From: G963676095 sp963676095
GTDB taxonomy: Bacteria; Bacteroidota; Bacteroidia; Bacteroidales; Prolixibacteraceae
Direction of reading: 5' to 3'
Assembly: GCA_963676095.1 (NCBI GenBank)
Contig: OY781040.1
Span: 1,984,001-2,048,000 of the forward strand
Length of the DNA stretch: 64,000 bases
Shown: piece by piece, positions 25,136 to 34,060 of the stretch
Layout of the letters: every line of letters starts with the position of its first letter
Position numbering within the stretch: position 1 is the first letter of the stretch
Made by a program: the position numbers and the translations under genes
Notes under the pieces: model-generated
Database searches by the model: none
What the model was told of the DNA's origin: nothing
The model's input: only the letters and a program-made list of their open reading frames with translations

Positions 25136-26446
25136 ATGAGCAATATAGTTGCAATTGTTGGAAGGCCTAATGTTGGAAAATCAACCTTGTTTAACAGACT
25201 GGTAGAAAGCAGGAAGGCTATCGTAGACGAAACTGCCGGGGTGACACGTGACCGGAATTATGGGAAGTCGGTCTGGAATGGGGTCGAATTTTCAGTGATA
25301 GACACCGGAGGGTACGTGATCAATTCAGATGATGTTTTTGAGGAAGAAATCCGCAAACAGGTACACCTGGCCATCGATGAAGCAGACGTCATTGTTTTTG
25401 CGGTCGATGTCGAGGGAGGGATTACCGATTTGGACGAGGCGATTGCCAACATCCTAAGGCGTGTAACCAAACCCGTTTTCCTGACAGTGAACAAGGTTGA
25501 CAACGGGAAACGGTTACTCGACGCCCCTGAGTTTTACGGATTAGGGCTGGGCGATAAAATATATTGCATTTCCGCGATGAACGGGAGCGGCACCGGCGAG
25601 CTGCTGGATGCCGTCGTCGAAAGTTTACCAAAGAAAGAAGACGTTGCCGAAGAAGAAGGAATTCCCCGCTTTGCAATTGTTGGCCGTCCGAATGTCGGAA
25701 AATCGTCGTTTATAAACGCCCTGATCGGAACCGAAAGGAACATCGTAACCGATGTCGCCGGAACGACACGCGATTCAATCCATACCCGCTACAATAAATA
25801 CGGGCACGACTTTTACCTGATCGACACGGCAGGATTACGAAAAAGAGCTAAAGTAAAGGAAGATCTGGAATTTTATTCCGTTCTCCGCTCCGTAAGAACG
25901 ATCGAAGAGTCGGACGTGTGCCTGTTGTTGATTGATGCGACAAGAGGAATGGAGGCCCAGGATGTTACCATCTTCAACCTCATCCTGCGCAATAAAAAGG
26001 GAGCAGTTATCCTGGTCAACAAATGGGACCTGCCTGAAAAAGACAATCAATCAGTGAAAAAAGTGACCGAGGACATCCACGAAAGGATCTCTCCTTTCAC
26101 GGATGTTCCGATTGTATTCATGTCTGTTCTGACCAAGCAACGGATCTTTAGAGCACTGGAGTCGGCAGTTGAAGTTTATCAGAACCGACGCCAAAAGCTA
26201 AAAACATCCGAGCTTAATAATATCCTTCTGGATGCCATAGAAAAGTACCCGCCCCCCGCCATTAAAGGAAAATTTATAAAAATAAAATACGTAACCCAGT
26301 TACCAAGCTTAACGCCCTCATTTGCCCTGTTCGCCAATCTGCCCCAGTATATAAAAGAACCTTACAGGCGTTATATCGAGAACCAGATCCGCGAACATTT
26401 CAATTTTTCCGGAGTCCCGATACAGATCTTTTTCCGGAAGAAATAA
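25136..26446 (+). CDS. der: GTPase Der (EngA)
   Basis: A 436-residue ribosome-assembly GTPase with two tandem G domains. G1 motifs are GRPNVGKSTLFNRL near residue 8 and GRPNVGKSSFINAL near 182, with DTGGY and DTAGL as the two G3 motifs and NKVD and NKWD as the G4 motifs. A C-terminal KH-like domain starts near residue 350. It acts in 50S subunit biogenesis. It lies downstream of era and ends 10 bases before the second repeat block. Confidence 0.97.
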   Translation: MSNIVAIVGRPNVGKSTLFNRLVESRKAIVDETAGVTRDRNYGKSVWNGVEFSVIDTGGYVINSDDVFEEEIRKQVHLAIDEADVIVFAVDVEGGITDLDEAIANILRRVTKPVFLTVNKVDNGKRLLDAPEFYGLGLGDKIYCISAMNGSGTGELLDAVVESLPKKEDVAEEEGIPRFAIVGRPNVGKSSFINALIGTERNIVTDVAGTTRDSIHTRYNKYGHDFYLIDTAGLRKRAKVKEDLEFYSVLRSVRTIEESDVCLLLIDATRGMEAQDVTIFNLILRNKKGAVILVNKWDLPEKDNQSVKKVTEDIHERISPFTDVPIVFMSVLTKQRIFRALESAVEVYQNRRQKLKTSELNNILLDAIEKYPPPAIKGKFIKIKYVTQLPSLTPSFALFANLPQYIKEPYRRYIENQIREHFNFSGVPIQIFFRKK

Positions 26447-26454
26447 AAATACAA

Positions 26455-26945
26455 CAGGGCAAAGAACAATACTGAACACTAAGACACAGAGACACAAAAA
26501 ATAATTTCTGTTGTTTGAATGTTCGGTACTTCGCCATTTGATTACCAGACAGAACGCGAAGCACAAGAAGGATAGTTTCTGTTGTTGCGATGGTTGATAT
26601 GATTCTATTATTGCGCTTCCCTGAGCTTTGTTTTTTCTTCCAGTTCACCAGTTCACTAATTCACAATGTCCTTCCCCCAACAGCGTAGCATCGAAGTTTC
26701 AAACCGTTCAAACCTTCAAACATTTATTGTCCTGTTGTTTGAGGCTACGCCGTTTGAGCGTTGTTTCGGCTCCCGGAGCTTTAGTTCTCTTTCCATTCAA
26801 TCATTCTCTCACTCCCTCATTCTTTCATTCACCAGTTCACCAACTCACTAGTACACAATATCTCCTCCCCAACAGCGAAGCGTCGAACTTTCAAACATTC
26901 AAACTATTCAAACATTTATTGTTTTAATCTGTGTTATCTGTGGTA
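26455..26945. repeat. Composite interspersed repeat block 2 (non-coding)
   Basis: About 490 bases carrying the same modules as the block at 11-12.3 kb: 'actgaacactaagacaca', 'aataatttctgttgtttg', 'ttgtttgaggctacgccg' (near 26734), 'ttcaccagttcaccaact', 'aacagcgaagcgtcgaac' (near 26870) and 'aatctgtgttatctgtgg' at the end. The copy is more degenerate than block 1 and lacks long internal duplications. No gene is present between der and the convergent AIM24-like gene. Confidence 0.8.
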
Positions 26946-26968
26946 AACATTCACCTCTCAACCTACAA

Positions 26969-27736
26969 TCAATCCTGCAGGAACTGGTTCAAAAATCCTC
27001 CTGATTCCTTTCGCTGGTTTCCGCCACGAGGAGAAAGTTCTGCAATGAGTTTACGGATAGGCATCGATTGCAGCCAGATCCTTCCGGTCCCTCTCAGGGT
27101 TGCCAGGAAAATTCCTTCACCGCCAAAAACCATAGACCGGAGCCCACCGGCTTGTTCAATATTAAAATCGATTGTTTGTTCGTAAGCAACAAGACACCCG
27201 GTATCTACCCGTATCACCTCGTTATTCAGGTGACGCTCAATGACAGTTCCTCCCGCGTGGATGAAGGCTTTCCCATCGCCCCTCAACTCCTGCATTATAA
27301 AACCCTCCCCACCAAAAAAACCGGCGCCGAGCCGTCTGTTGAACGTAACGGCGATCTGGGTCCCAAGGGCAGCACATAAAAAGGCATCTTTCTGAACGAT
27401 AATCCGTCCTCCCAGTGATGCGAGATTGATAGGGACTATGGTTCCGGGATAAGGAGCTGAGAAGGCCACATGCTTCTTTCCCCAGCCCTGGTTGGAAAAG
27501 TGGGTCAGGAATAACGATTCTCCGGTAATTATCCGGGACCCGGCGGAAAGTAGCTTATCAAAAAAGCCTGCCCTCGGATTGGACCCATCCCCCAGTTTCG
27601 CCTCGAAGCTGATCCCGTCTTCCATGTAAAGCATTGCACCGGCTTCAGCAATAACCGTCTCTCCCGGGTCGAGTTCTATTTCGACCAGTTGAACGTCATC
27701 GCCAATAATCTTATAATCAATTTCATGTGATTGCAT
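26969..27736 (-). CDS. TIGR00266/AIM24 family protein
   Basis: A 255-residue protein of the AIM24/TIGR00266 family, a trimeric beta-prism fold related to tryptophan RNA-binding attenuator proteins. Recognisable parts are ELDPGETVIAEAGAMLYMEDGI near residue 20, GESLFLTHFSNQG, IIVQKDAFLCAALGTQI near 125, FIMQELRGDGKAFIHAGGTVIE, and FGGEGIFLATLRGTGRIWLQSMP near 215. The longer frame starts at 27829, but the conserved N-terminus begins at Met 27736 (MQSHEIDYKI). Its biochemical role is unknown; the family name reflects mitochondrial cristae proteins in yeast. It is divergent from arfB. Confidence 0.88.
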   Translation of the reverse strand: MQSHEIDYKIIGDDVQLVEIELDPGETVIAEAGAMLYMEDGISFEAKLGDGSNPRAGFFDKLLSAGSRIITGESLFLTHFSNQGWGKKHVAFSAPYPGTIVPINLASLGGRIIVQKDAFLCAALGTQIAVTFNRRLGAGFFGGEGFIMQELRGDGKAFIHAGGTVIERHLNNEVIRVDTGCLVAYEQTIDFNIEQAGGLRSMVFGGEGIFLATLRGTGRIWLQSMPIRKLIAELSPRGGNQRKESGGFLNQFLQD

Positions 27737-27873
27737 AAATCTATTTTTTAATTGAGAATCTAAAATTACAAATTGAAATCCAAACAAATTCAATTTTTCG
27801 GCAAATAGGACCTCTTCACAGGTGAACACCTTCTATTTCCGGCATAAGAGCATCGATAAAAATAAAAGATTTC

Positions 27874-27881
27874 TAACTTTG
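27874..27881 (+). promoter_or_regulatory. -7 promoter box of arfB
   Basis: TAACTTTG, matching TAnnTTTG, 11 bases before the arfB ATG, implying a very short leader. Confidence 0.6.
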
Positions 27882-27891
27882 CCAAATCGTT

Positions 27892-28311
27892 ATGGAACAG
27901 CAAAACATACATACTCCGGATCTTAGCAGTGAATTCGTCTTCAAGGCATCCAGAAGCAGCGGACCGGGAGGGCAAAATGTAAACAAAGTAAACTCCAGGG
28001 TAGAACTGCGGTTCGATATTGTAAATTCGGGCCTGCTTACAGAAGAACAAAAACAGGTACTCCTGAATAAATTAAAAAGCAGGATTACCGCTGATGGAAT
28101 CTTGCTGGTGGTTTCCCAGGAAGACCGTTCGCAGCTAAAAAACAAGGAACAGGCAATCCTTAAATTCCAGAAAATACTTGAAAGGGCATTGCGTCCTGTA
28201 AAAAAGAGAAGGGCGACCAACCCGACCAAAGCATCTGTTGAGAAAAGGTTGCAAGAGAAAAAAAAACAGGGAGAGAAAAAATCGAAGCGGGGAAAGATTA
28301 ATCCGGAATAA
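27892..28311 (+). CDS. arfB: Alternative ribosome-rescue factor ArfB (YaeJ)
   Basis: A 139-residue codon-independent peptidyl-tRNA hydrolase that rescues stalled ribosomes. The catalytic GGQ is at about residues 26-28 (SSGPGGQNVNKVNSRVELRFD). The positively charged C-terminal tail, rich in Lys and Arg (residues about 100-139), is the element that enters the empty mRNA channel. The short length and lack of codon-recognition domains separate it from RF1/RF2. Confidence 0.93.
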   Translation: MEQQNIHTPDLSSEFVFKASRSSGPGGQNVNKVNSRVELRFDIVNSGLLTEEQKQVLLNKLKSRITADGILLVVSQEDRSQLKNKEQAILKFQKILERALRPVKKRRATNPTKASVEKRLQEKKKQGEKKSKRGKINPE

Positions 28312-28365
28312 ATTCAAAAAAAAGACAAAATTCAAAAATCCCGGAAACATACCATTTGAGTAAAA

Positions 28366-29016
28366 ATGCAGATACAAAAATCAGTTTTAGCGATATTCAT
28401 GCTGGCCGGCCAGTTAAGTATAACAATTAATACAGGAGCACAGGATTTCCGGCTGGAGCCAGGCGACCTGCTTTTCAGGGAAACAGTCCCGGACAGGTTG
28501 TCCCAGGCAATTGACAGGGTAACACAAACAAATGGCGGCACGCATTTCTCGCATGTAGGAATTGTCGAAGCGACAGAAGATACGATCTTTGTGCTCCACG
28601 CGAGCCCCGAAGGAGGAACGTGCAGGGTTTCACTTTCCCGTTTTATGCATCCGGAAGGCAACCGGGTAGAAGTTATTGCCTACAGGTTAAAAAAGCCATG
28701 GCGGCATGCAATTCCGGGAGCGCTGAAACGAGCAAAGGAAATGCTTGGCAGACCTTACAATTTTTCCTATATCCTGACAGATACTGCTTATTACTGTTCC
28801 GACTTTATTTACAGGGCTTTTGCTCCTGATTCGGTATTCAGGCTAGACCCGATGACCTTTAAAGATCCGTCAACAGGGACTTTTTCCCCGGGGTGGATTG
28901 ATTATTTCGGGAAACTGGGGCTGGAAATTCCGGAAGGCCAGCCAGGATGCAATCCGAACGGGATGGCAGCTTCAGAAAAACTGGAGAAGCTGGGTCCTCT
29001 AAAGGGAAAACCGTAA
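28366..29016 (+). CDS. YiiX/YebB-like permuted NlpC/P60 cysteine hydrolase
   Basis: A 216-residue exported protein (signal peptide to about residue 25) with a permuted papain-like amidase domain. GDLLFRE near residue 33 opens the domain, THFSHVGIVE near 62 carries the catalytic His, and YYCSDFIYRAF near 143 carries the catalytic Cys. This is the order seen in the YiiX/YebB group. It may cleave peptidoglycan peptides or lipid/amide bonds in the periplasm; the substrate is unknown. It converges on the Hdr operon with a 26-base gap. Confidence 0.85.
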   Translation: MQIQKSVLAIFMLAGQLSITINTGAQDFRLEPGDLLFRETVPDRLSQAIDRVTQTNGGTHFSHVGIVEATEDTIFVLHASPEGGTCRVSLSRFMHPEGNRVEVIAYRLKKPWRHAIPGALKRAKEMLGRPYNFSYILTDTAYYCSDFIYRAFAPDSVFRLDPMTFKDPSTGTFSPGWIDYFGKLGLEIPEGQPGCNPNGMAASEKLEKLGPLKGKP

Positions 29017-29042
29017 AAATGAAATTCCTCACACCATTCATT

Positions 29043-30863
29043 TCAGAGTATCACTTCTTCGGCTTTTCTCGAAGTTATCTGAACCTGGTGGCGATGGTGA
29101 GAAATTCCTTTCCAAACCACTTCCGCCAAATCATGAACCTCAACCGATGATCCTTTTGAAAATGTCTTCTTACACAAAGGGCAAGCCGTGATCAGCTGAT
29201 CCGGGTGGTACGACTGGTATTCCTCGAGCACCTTGTCCCGGATCTGATCACGTTCAGACATACTGATCTTGATATTGGCCAGGCTCCCCCCGCAGCACCA
29301 GGCATCTTCCTTCTCGTGTTTTGTGACAAGAACCGACATATAACTCCTTAACAGTTCCCTGGGTTGTTCATAAATGCCACTTCCCCGTCCCAATTCGCAC
29401 GGATCATGATAAACAGCCTGCCCCGGCATGTGAAATACCGGAATTTTTCCTTTTTTGACAAGATCAAGCAGGTACTCCGAGTGATGCATTACCCGCACTC
29501 CGGGAAGCGTATAATCTTCATTAAAAACTTTATAGCAAATAGGACAGGAAACGACAAGTATTCCCGCTCCGGAAGAAAGTATTTTTTCCGTGTTGTTAAT
29601 GATCAGTTTTTTTGCAGCCTCATACTGCCCTGCCTGCATCAGCGGCCTTCCGCAGCAAGGGGCCTTCTGCTCATCCATAAACCAGTAGTCGATCCCGGCA
29701 AAGTTTAATATCTGCTGCATCGCCTTCTTTATCGATGGCGTAAGGTGGGTCATGCAGCCGGCAAAATAGATTACTCCGGCTTTCGGACTTGGGCCGTTCC
29801 TCAGGTAATCGTATGTCGAATTGTATTCAAGCGTCGATTCAATCCGCTGCGTAATGCGCAGATCATTTAAGTCAAGGCCTACCGGACAATCCTTTTGACA
29901 ACGTCCGCACAGCAGGCAGTTGAATAATTGTTCGTCGCTCAGTCGCCGTCCCCTGATCTGCTTCAACACGTAAACAGATTGCGTATTCCGGATATTGGCA
30001 TGGTTCATTTGGCAACTATCGAGGCAGATTCCACAACGGGAACATGAAAATACCTGGACACGCGTATAACCGTCGACATGTTTTTTCAACTTAACGCCAT
30101 ATTTCCGTAAAAAGATAAGTAATATCTCGACCGGGATATGCATATACCTTGAAACAGGCATAGCCATAAAAAAAATTCCCAGCGACAAGGAATAACCCCA
30201 CCAGGCAGGAAGTTCCAGCTGTTGCAAGGGTATAACAGAGGATGCCAAGTGTCCTAGCGGTTGCGTGAGAAAACTCCCGTTGTGGTGCAATCCGGCACTG
30301 ACACTTTCGGCAACCAGCCGCATCGGAAAAATAAACCACAGAGCTGTCAGGGCAACACGGTCACCGGCTTTAAGCCGGGTTGTCTTTTTCATTCCGAACA
30401 GCCGGCTGTTAAACCGCTTATAATAAGCGAGCAATACTCCCGACAATACAAGGAGCAGCAAGAAATCCATTATTGCTGCAAAGAACCGGCTTTCGAATCC
30501 CCTGGGAGGAGCGGGTTCTGCGTAACGAAAAAAGATCGACTTCCAAAAAGGGAAACCAAGCGTATGATAATGCAGGGAAGCTTCAAGATGTCCCATAACG
30601 ATTAACAGGAACCAGCCAAAGGCCAGACTGGTATGCATATAGCCCAATACCGGATTCTTTCGGAAAATTTTCCGGTGAAGCAATGCTTCCATAAAAACCT
30701 CTCCTGTTGCCCGGATACTCTTTATTGTATGGCAGTTCTTCGCTATCCGTACCCGGTCAATGCCGGAAAGCCCGCTAATCCAGATAATCGAGACGACCAC
30801 CAGGAAACTAAGGATAAAAAGGAATCCGATTGTAAAAGGCCATGTAAAAAGCGGAGCATCCAT
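29043..30863 (-). CDS. Membrane HdrE/HdrD-like iron-sulfur fusion protein
   Basis: A 606-residue fusion. The first about 245 residues hold roughly five membrane segments with histidines (HTSLAFGWFLLIVMGHLEASLHY) suited to a b-type haem, as in HdrE/NarI-like subunits. Then come two 4Fe-4S motifs, CSRCGICLDSC and CLLCGRCQKDCP, and two CCG domains: YFAGCMTH, APCCGRP, CPIC and then HDPCELG, WCCGGS, CPLC. This is the HdrD/DsrK/GlpC plan, able to bind noncubane clusters and react with thiols or quinones. It is the last gene of the Hdr-like operon, 3 bases after the small ferredoxin gene, and is probably its membrane anchor. Confidence 0.88.
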   Translation of the reverse strand: MDAPLFTWPFTIGFLFILSFLVVVSIIWISGLSGIDRVRIAKNCHTIKSIRATGEVFMEALLHRKIFRKNPVLGYMHTSLAFGWFLLIVMGHLEASLHYHTLGFPFWKSIFFRYAEPAPPRGFESRFFAAIMDFLLLLVLSGVLLAYYKRFNSRLFGMKKTTRLKAGDRVALTALWFIFPMRLVAESVSAGLHHNGSFLTQPLGHLASSVIPLQQLELPAWWGYSLSLGIFFMAMPVSRYMHIPVEILLIFLRKYGVKLKKHVDGYTRVQVFSCSRCGICLDSCQMNHANIRNTQSVYVLKQIRGRRLSDEQLFNCLLCGRCQKDCPVGLDLNDLRITQRIESTLEYNSTYDYLRNGPSPKAGVIYFAGCMTHLTPSIKKAMQQILNFAGIDYWFMDEQKAPCCGRPLMQAGQYEAAKKLIINNTEKILSSGAGILVVSCPICYKVFNEDYTLPGVRVMHHSEYLLDLVKKGKIPVFHMPGQAVYHDPCELGRGSGIYEQPRELLRSYMSVLVTKHEKEDAWCCGGSLANIKISMSERDQIRDKVLEEYQSYHPDQLITACPLCKKTFSKGSSVEVHDLAEVVWKGISHHRHQVQITSRKAEEVIL

Positions 30864-30866
30864 AAT

Positions 30867-31223
30867 TCACTGTTTTTCTGCATTAAGACGGGCCAATCCT
30901 CTTTTGACCAGCATAATCACATTCCGGATGTTGATCCCCCTCGGGCAGACCAGCATACATTTTCCGCAAAGCATACATTTGTCAATTTCCTTAGCCAGTC
31001 CTTCCATCTCCCCCCTCCGAAGAAGCAGGTTCATCTTACGGACATTAAAGTCGATCAGGTTACCCGCATTACAGGTAGCTGTACATCCGCCACAGGAAAG
31101 ACAGATCTTGAAGGAGGGCTCTTTCTCAAGCACCTCGTTTAACAGACGTCCGTCGAACTGGTCGAAGTCGATACTTCTGGATGTCATCATGTTGAATCCG
31201 AACTGGCTCATTCTGTCAAACAT
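30867..31223 (-). CDS. HdrC-like small diferredoxin
   Basis: A 118-residue iron-sulfur protein with two 4Fe-4S motifs, CLSCGGCTATC near residue 39 and CMLCGKCMLVCP near 83. This is the HdrC pattern that wires HdrA to a catalytic HdrB/HdrD subunit. Its start overlaps the upstream HdrA-like stop by 8 bases, a sign of translational coupling, and it ends 3 bases before the membrane fusion gene. Confidence 0.88.
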   Translation of the reverse strand: MFDRMSQFGFNMMTSRSIDFDQFDGRLLNEVLEKEPSFKICLSCGGCTATCNAGNLIDFNVRKMNLLLRRGEMEGLAKEIDKCMLCGKCMLVCPRGINIRNVIMLVKRGLARLNAEKQ

Positions 31224-32253
31224 TTTTAGTCAAAAGGTAACGATGTATATCCAAAGCAGCCGATCTGGCATGGTCGAGCGTTTCATCCACTGTCATCGGG
31301 CCGGTGCAGGTTCCTGCCAGGAAAATGCCTCCCCGCGAAGAACGGTTCTTTCTCAGGTGCGGGTCCTGCGTCTGAAGGAAACCGTTGGGCTCGCGATTAA
31401 GACCAAACAGATCAGCCATACGCGATGTTTCTCTCCCCGGGATCATTCCTACCAGAAGGACCATTAAGTCTGCCTTCATCTTTAACGGACGGCCCGACAG
31501 GGTATCTTCGGCCTTTATCACCAGACTTTCGTCCTGGTTTTCCGAAGCTTCAGACAACCGTCCCCGTATAAACTGGATATTATATTTTTCCTGGGCCTGC
31601 CGGTAAAGCGATTCCCACGGAAGCCCAAACATCCTCAGATCCATATAAAAACAAAAAATTTCTGCTTCAGGAAGAAGACGGCTTAGTTCGATAGCCTGTT
31701 TAACCCCGGTAATACAGCAGACCCTCGAACAATGATGATGTCCCGATTTCTCGTCACGTGATCCCACACAATGAATAAAAGCAATGCGCCGGGGCCTCTC
31801 TCCCTTTGATGTCAATACAGGTTTTCCCTTTCTCAGCAGATCTTCCAAATCGACAGAAGTAATTACATTTTCATAGATCGAATAGCCATACTCTTCTTTC
31901 TTCACCGCATCGAAAGTCTCAAAGCCGGTACTGATCAGTACTGCATCAGACTGAACAATATCTCCGTTATCTGTTTTGACAAAAAAATGGTTATCCCTGC
32001 ATTCTGCCCCGATCACAGAAGCCCCTGAGATGACATTGATCCCGGTTGACTGGCTGCATTTACCAAGATAGCCGGTAATTTCGCAGGCAGGCCGTTCGTT
32101 AGGAAAGAGGCAGTTCCACTTGTTCAGCTTGCCTCCGGTTTGTTGTTCCTTCTCAATCAAAGAAACTTCATATCCAAGCTCGGCGAGTATCATTGACGCC
32201 TCTGTTCCGGCAATTCCACCTCCTATTGCAACTATTTTTCCTCTTCCACTCAT
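31216..32253 (-). CDS. HdrA/QmoA-like FAD iron-sulfur protein
   Basis: A 345-residue flavoprotein. The Rossmann motif is VAIGGGIAGTEASMILAELG at the N-terminus, followed by cysteines in WNCLFPNERPACEITGYLGKC, and the HdrA hallmark FIHCVGSRDEKSGHHHCSRVCCITGVKQA near residue 165. At the end GGIFLAGTCTGPMTVDETLDHA contacts FAD. It is shorter than methanogen HdrA and lacks the N-terminal and inserted ferredoxin domains, resembling QmoA. It should distribute electrons through FAD between the HdrC subunits of the operon. Whether it bifurcates cannot be told from sequence. Confidence 0.88.
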   Translation of the reverse strand: MSGRGKIVAIGGGIAGTEASMILAELGYEVSLIEKEQQTGGKLNKWNCLFPNERPACEITGYLGKCSQSTGINVISGASVIGAECRDNHFFVKTDNGDIVQSDAVLISTGFETFDAVKKEEYGYSIYENVITSVDLEDLLRKGKPVLTSKGERPRRIAFIHCVGSRDEKSGHHHCSRVCCITGVKQAIELSRLLPEAEIFCFYMDLRMFGLPWESLYRQAQEKYNIQFIRGRLSEASENQDESLVIKAEDTLSGRPLKMKADLMVLLVGMIPGRETSRMADLFGLNREPNGFLQTQDPHLRKNRSSRGGIFLAGTCTGPMTVDETLDHARSAALDIHRYLLTKNV

Positions 32254-32281
32254 TATACAAAAATGGTTAAAAGCCTCTCTC

Positions 32282-33367
32282 TTAGTTTTGTAAAACTTCT
32301 TTCTTTCTGAAACAGTCCGGGATTACAGGTTTTCCCAGGTATTTCCCGTTTGGTCCCAGGTATTTTTTCTCAGGATCGTAGCTGATACCCATCTTTTTCA
32401 GTAAGGGTTCACAATCAGTCTGGTGCATTTGCAATCCCAGGTCCCACGGATCGTATCCCAGTACGAGACCGGCCAGTTCTTCATAAGTAAGTACGGGAAT
32501 GCCTTCGTTGTCAGGACCATACGTTTTATGCTCCATCTCTCCGATCACATACTGCCATTTATCCAGAAACATAGTGCATCCCGGACAGTTACAGACAATA
32601 GCATCCGGATAATAAGGTTCCATCGATTCAAATTTTTTCCTTGAATTTGAAACTGAATATCCGCGGTTTGCCATGATCAGGTACTGGCGAAATCCAAAAC
32701 CACAGCAATGCCGACGCTCCGGATAATCAACAACCTGTCCCCCCCACGACTCGATCATTCCGCTCAGGACGCATGAAAACTCAGCCCCTCCTACCCCTTT
32801 CCCGGGAAACATTTTTGAATAATGACAGCCAATATGTTCAACAATTTTCAGCGGCTCGCCGATTTGCCTGTTAATCAGCGAATAGCGCTGCATTGCAGCA
32901 ATATCTTTTCTGAAATGATAAACAATATCGCTGCAATGCACTACTTCCTCCGGAATATTGAACTCCCGTCCTGTTGCCTTCCAAAGATATTCACGCGCCT
33001 TCTGTTCTTCTTTGGGGAATTGTTTCCACGTTTCCAGCACCTCCGAATAAATTCCGAAAGAAGTGACACAGGAAACAGCGGCATTTTTATACCCGGCTTC
33101 GGTCATTAAGGCAAACTGACGGGCGACTACTGTCTGGAGCGTTTCAAAAGGCAACAGATCCGAATGGTAAGCAATCCCGGTGCATGTGGTATGTCTGGGA
33201 TCGTCGAAAACATCTTTCTGAAGATCCTCTTTCATAATCTTTAGGAAAAAGTTCTCTGAAGCCGGAAAAAAATTCTGACGGATACAGCTCCTCAAATAAT
33301 AAAATCTATCGTCAGGGATATTTTTCTGATAGTCGCTCCAAATTCTCGTTCTTGCCTCAATCTTCAT
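32282..33367 (-). CDS. HdrB-like CCG-domain protein with degenerate first domain
   Basis: A 361-residue HdrB-family subunit, in which two CCG domains normally each bind a noncubane 4Fe-4S cluster. The second domain is intact: IGCHYSKMFPG, HCCGFGF, CNCPGC. The first domain looks altered: SCIRQNF, then TTCTG where CCx is expected, then SCVTSF where CxxC is expected, so two ligands appear to be missing. The protein lies 9 bases after an HdrC gene and 28 bases before HdrA. It may keep only one catalytic cluster or bind a different cofactor. Confidence 0.85.
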   Translation of the reverse strand: MKIEARTRIWSDYQKNIPDDRFYYLRSCIRQNFFPASENFFLKIMKEDLQKDVFDDPRHTTCTGIAYHSDLLPFETLQTVVARQFALMTEAGYKNAAVSCVTSFGIYSEVLETWKQFPKEEQKAREYLWKATGREFNIPEEVVHCSDIVYHFRKDIAAMQRYSLINRQIGEPLKIVEHIGCHYSKMFPGKGVGGAEFSCVLSGMIESWGGQVVDYPERRHCCGFGFRQYLIMANRGYSVSNSRKKFESMEPYYPDAIVCNCPGCTMFLDKWQYVIGEMEHKTYGPDNEGIPVLTYEELAGLVLGYDPWDLGLQMHQTDCEPLLKKMGISYDPEKKYLGPNGKYLGKPVIPDCFRKKEVLQN

Positions 33368-33376
33368 GTATATTAA

Positions 33377-34060
33377 TTATTTTGTATAGACATGCATAAA
33401 ATAACGATCCATACCACCATCTTCATCCAGAAGATCCATTTCTGAGGCTTTTTCCCGGCTGGCCTGTTCAATAGTATCAAGAAAACCGGTAGCCCCGGAC
33501 TCATCAAAAATCGCTTTTAATTCCGCCAGGACACCCGGGGAAATCTTCCTCAACGCACCCGCTCCCTCCCGGTCCAGATTGGCCCCAAGCCTTTCATACA
33601 TATCTTTTCTGTTTTTAAAAAACCATTCCCAGACCGGTCCCTGCTCCGGATGAAGTTCCGGCTTCAGGCAGTCCGGATGAATACAATAACCATGTTTCAG
33701 GATATTACCGGCAATCACCTGTTTCAGCGCATATTGCTGCCTTCCCCGGCGACTTTCGGTAAAATACCCCAATTCCTGGGATAATTTTCTCAGGGCATTA
33801 ATAACGAGTCCGGGACAGTTACCTCTCGGACAACGGGTTTTACATGACATACATTGTCCGCAGTACCAGATAACATCGCTCTTCAAAAGCCTCTCAATGC
33901 GTGCTTCATCATGAGACTGGACCTCAGTCACAATCATACGCGGATCATACTCAAAAAACTCTGCCGCAGGACATATTGCGGTGCAAACACCACAGTTCAT
34001 GCATGCTTTTAATCCTTCAACAAACCGCACATCTTGTTTCAACCGCTCGTAAAGGGTCAT
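33377..34060 (-). CDS. HdrC-like diferredoxin, first gene of the operon
   Basis: A 227-residue cytoplasmic protein with two 4Fe-4S motifs, ACMNCGVCTAICP near residue 20 and CGQCMSCKTRCPRGNCP near 67. The C-terminal half is longer than in a minimal HdrC and has no obvious membrane segment. It heads the operon HdrC, HdrB, HdrA, HdrC', HdrE/D, all with gaps of 28 bases or less. A near-match promoter box (TAGCTTTA) lies upstream on the minus strand. Confidence 0.88.
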   Translation of the reverse strand: MTLYERLKQDVRFVEGLKACMNCGVCTAICPAAEFFEYDPRMIVTEVQSHDEARIERLLKSDVIWYCGQCMSCKTRCPRGNCPGLVINALRKLSQELGYFTESRRGRQQYALKQVIAGNILKHGYCIHPDCLKPELHPEQGPVWEWFFKNRKDMYERLGANLDREGAGALRKISPGVLAELKAIFDESGATGFLDTIEQASREKASEMDLLDEDGGMDRYFMHVYTK

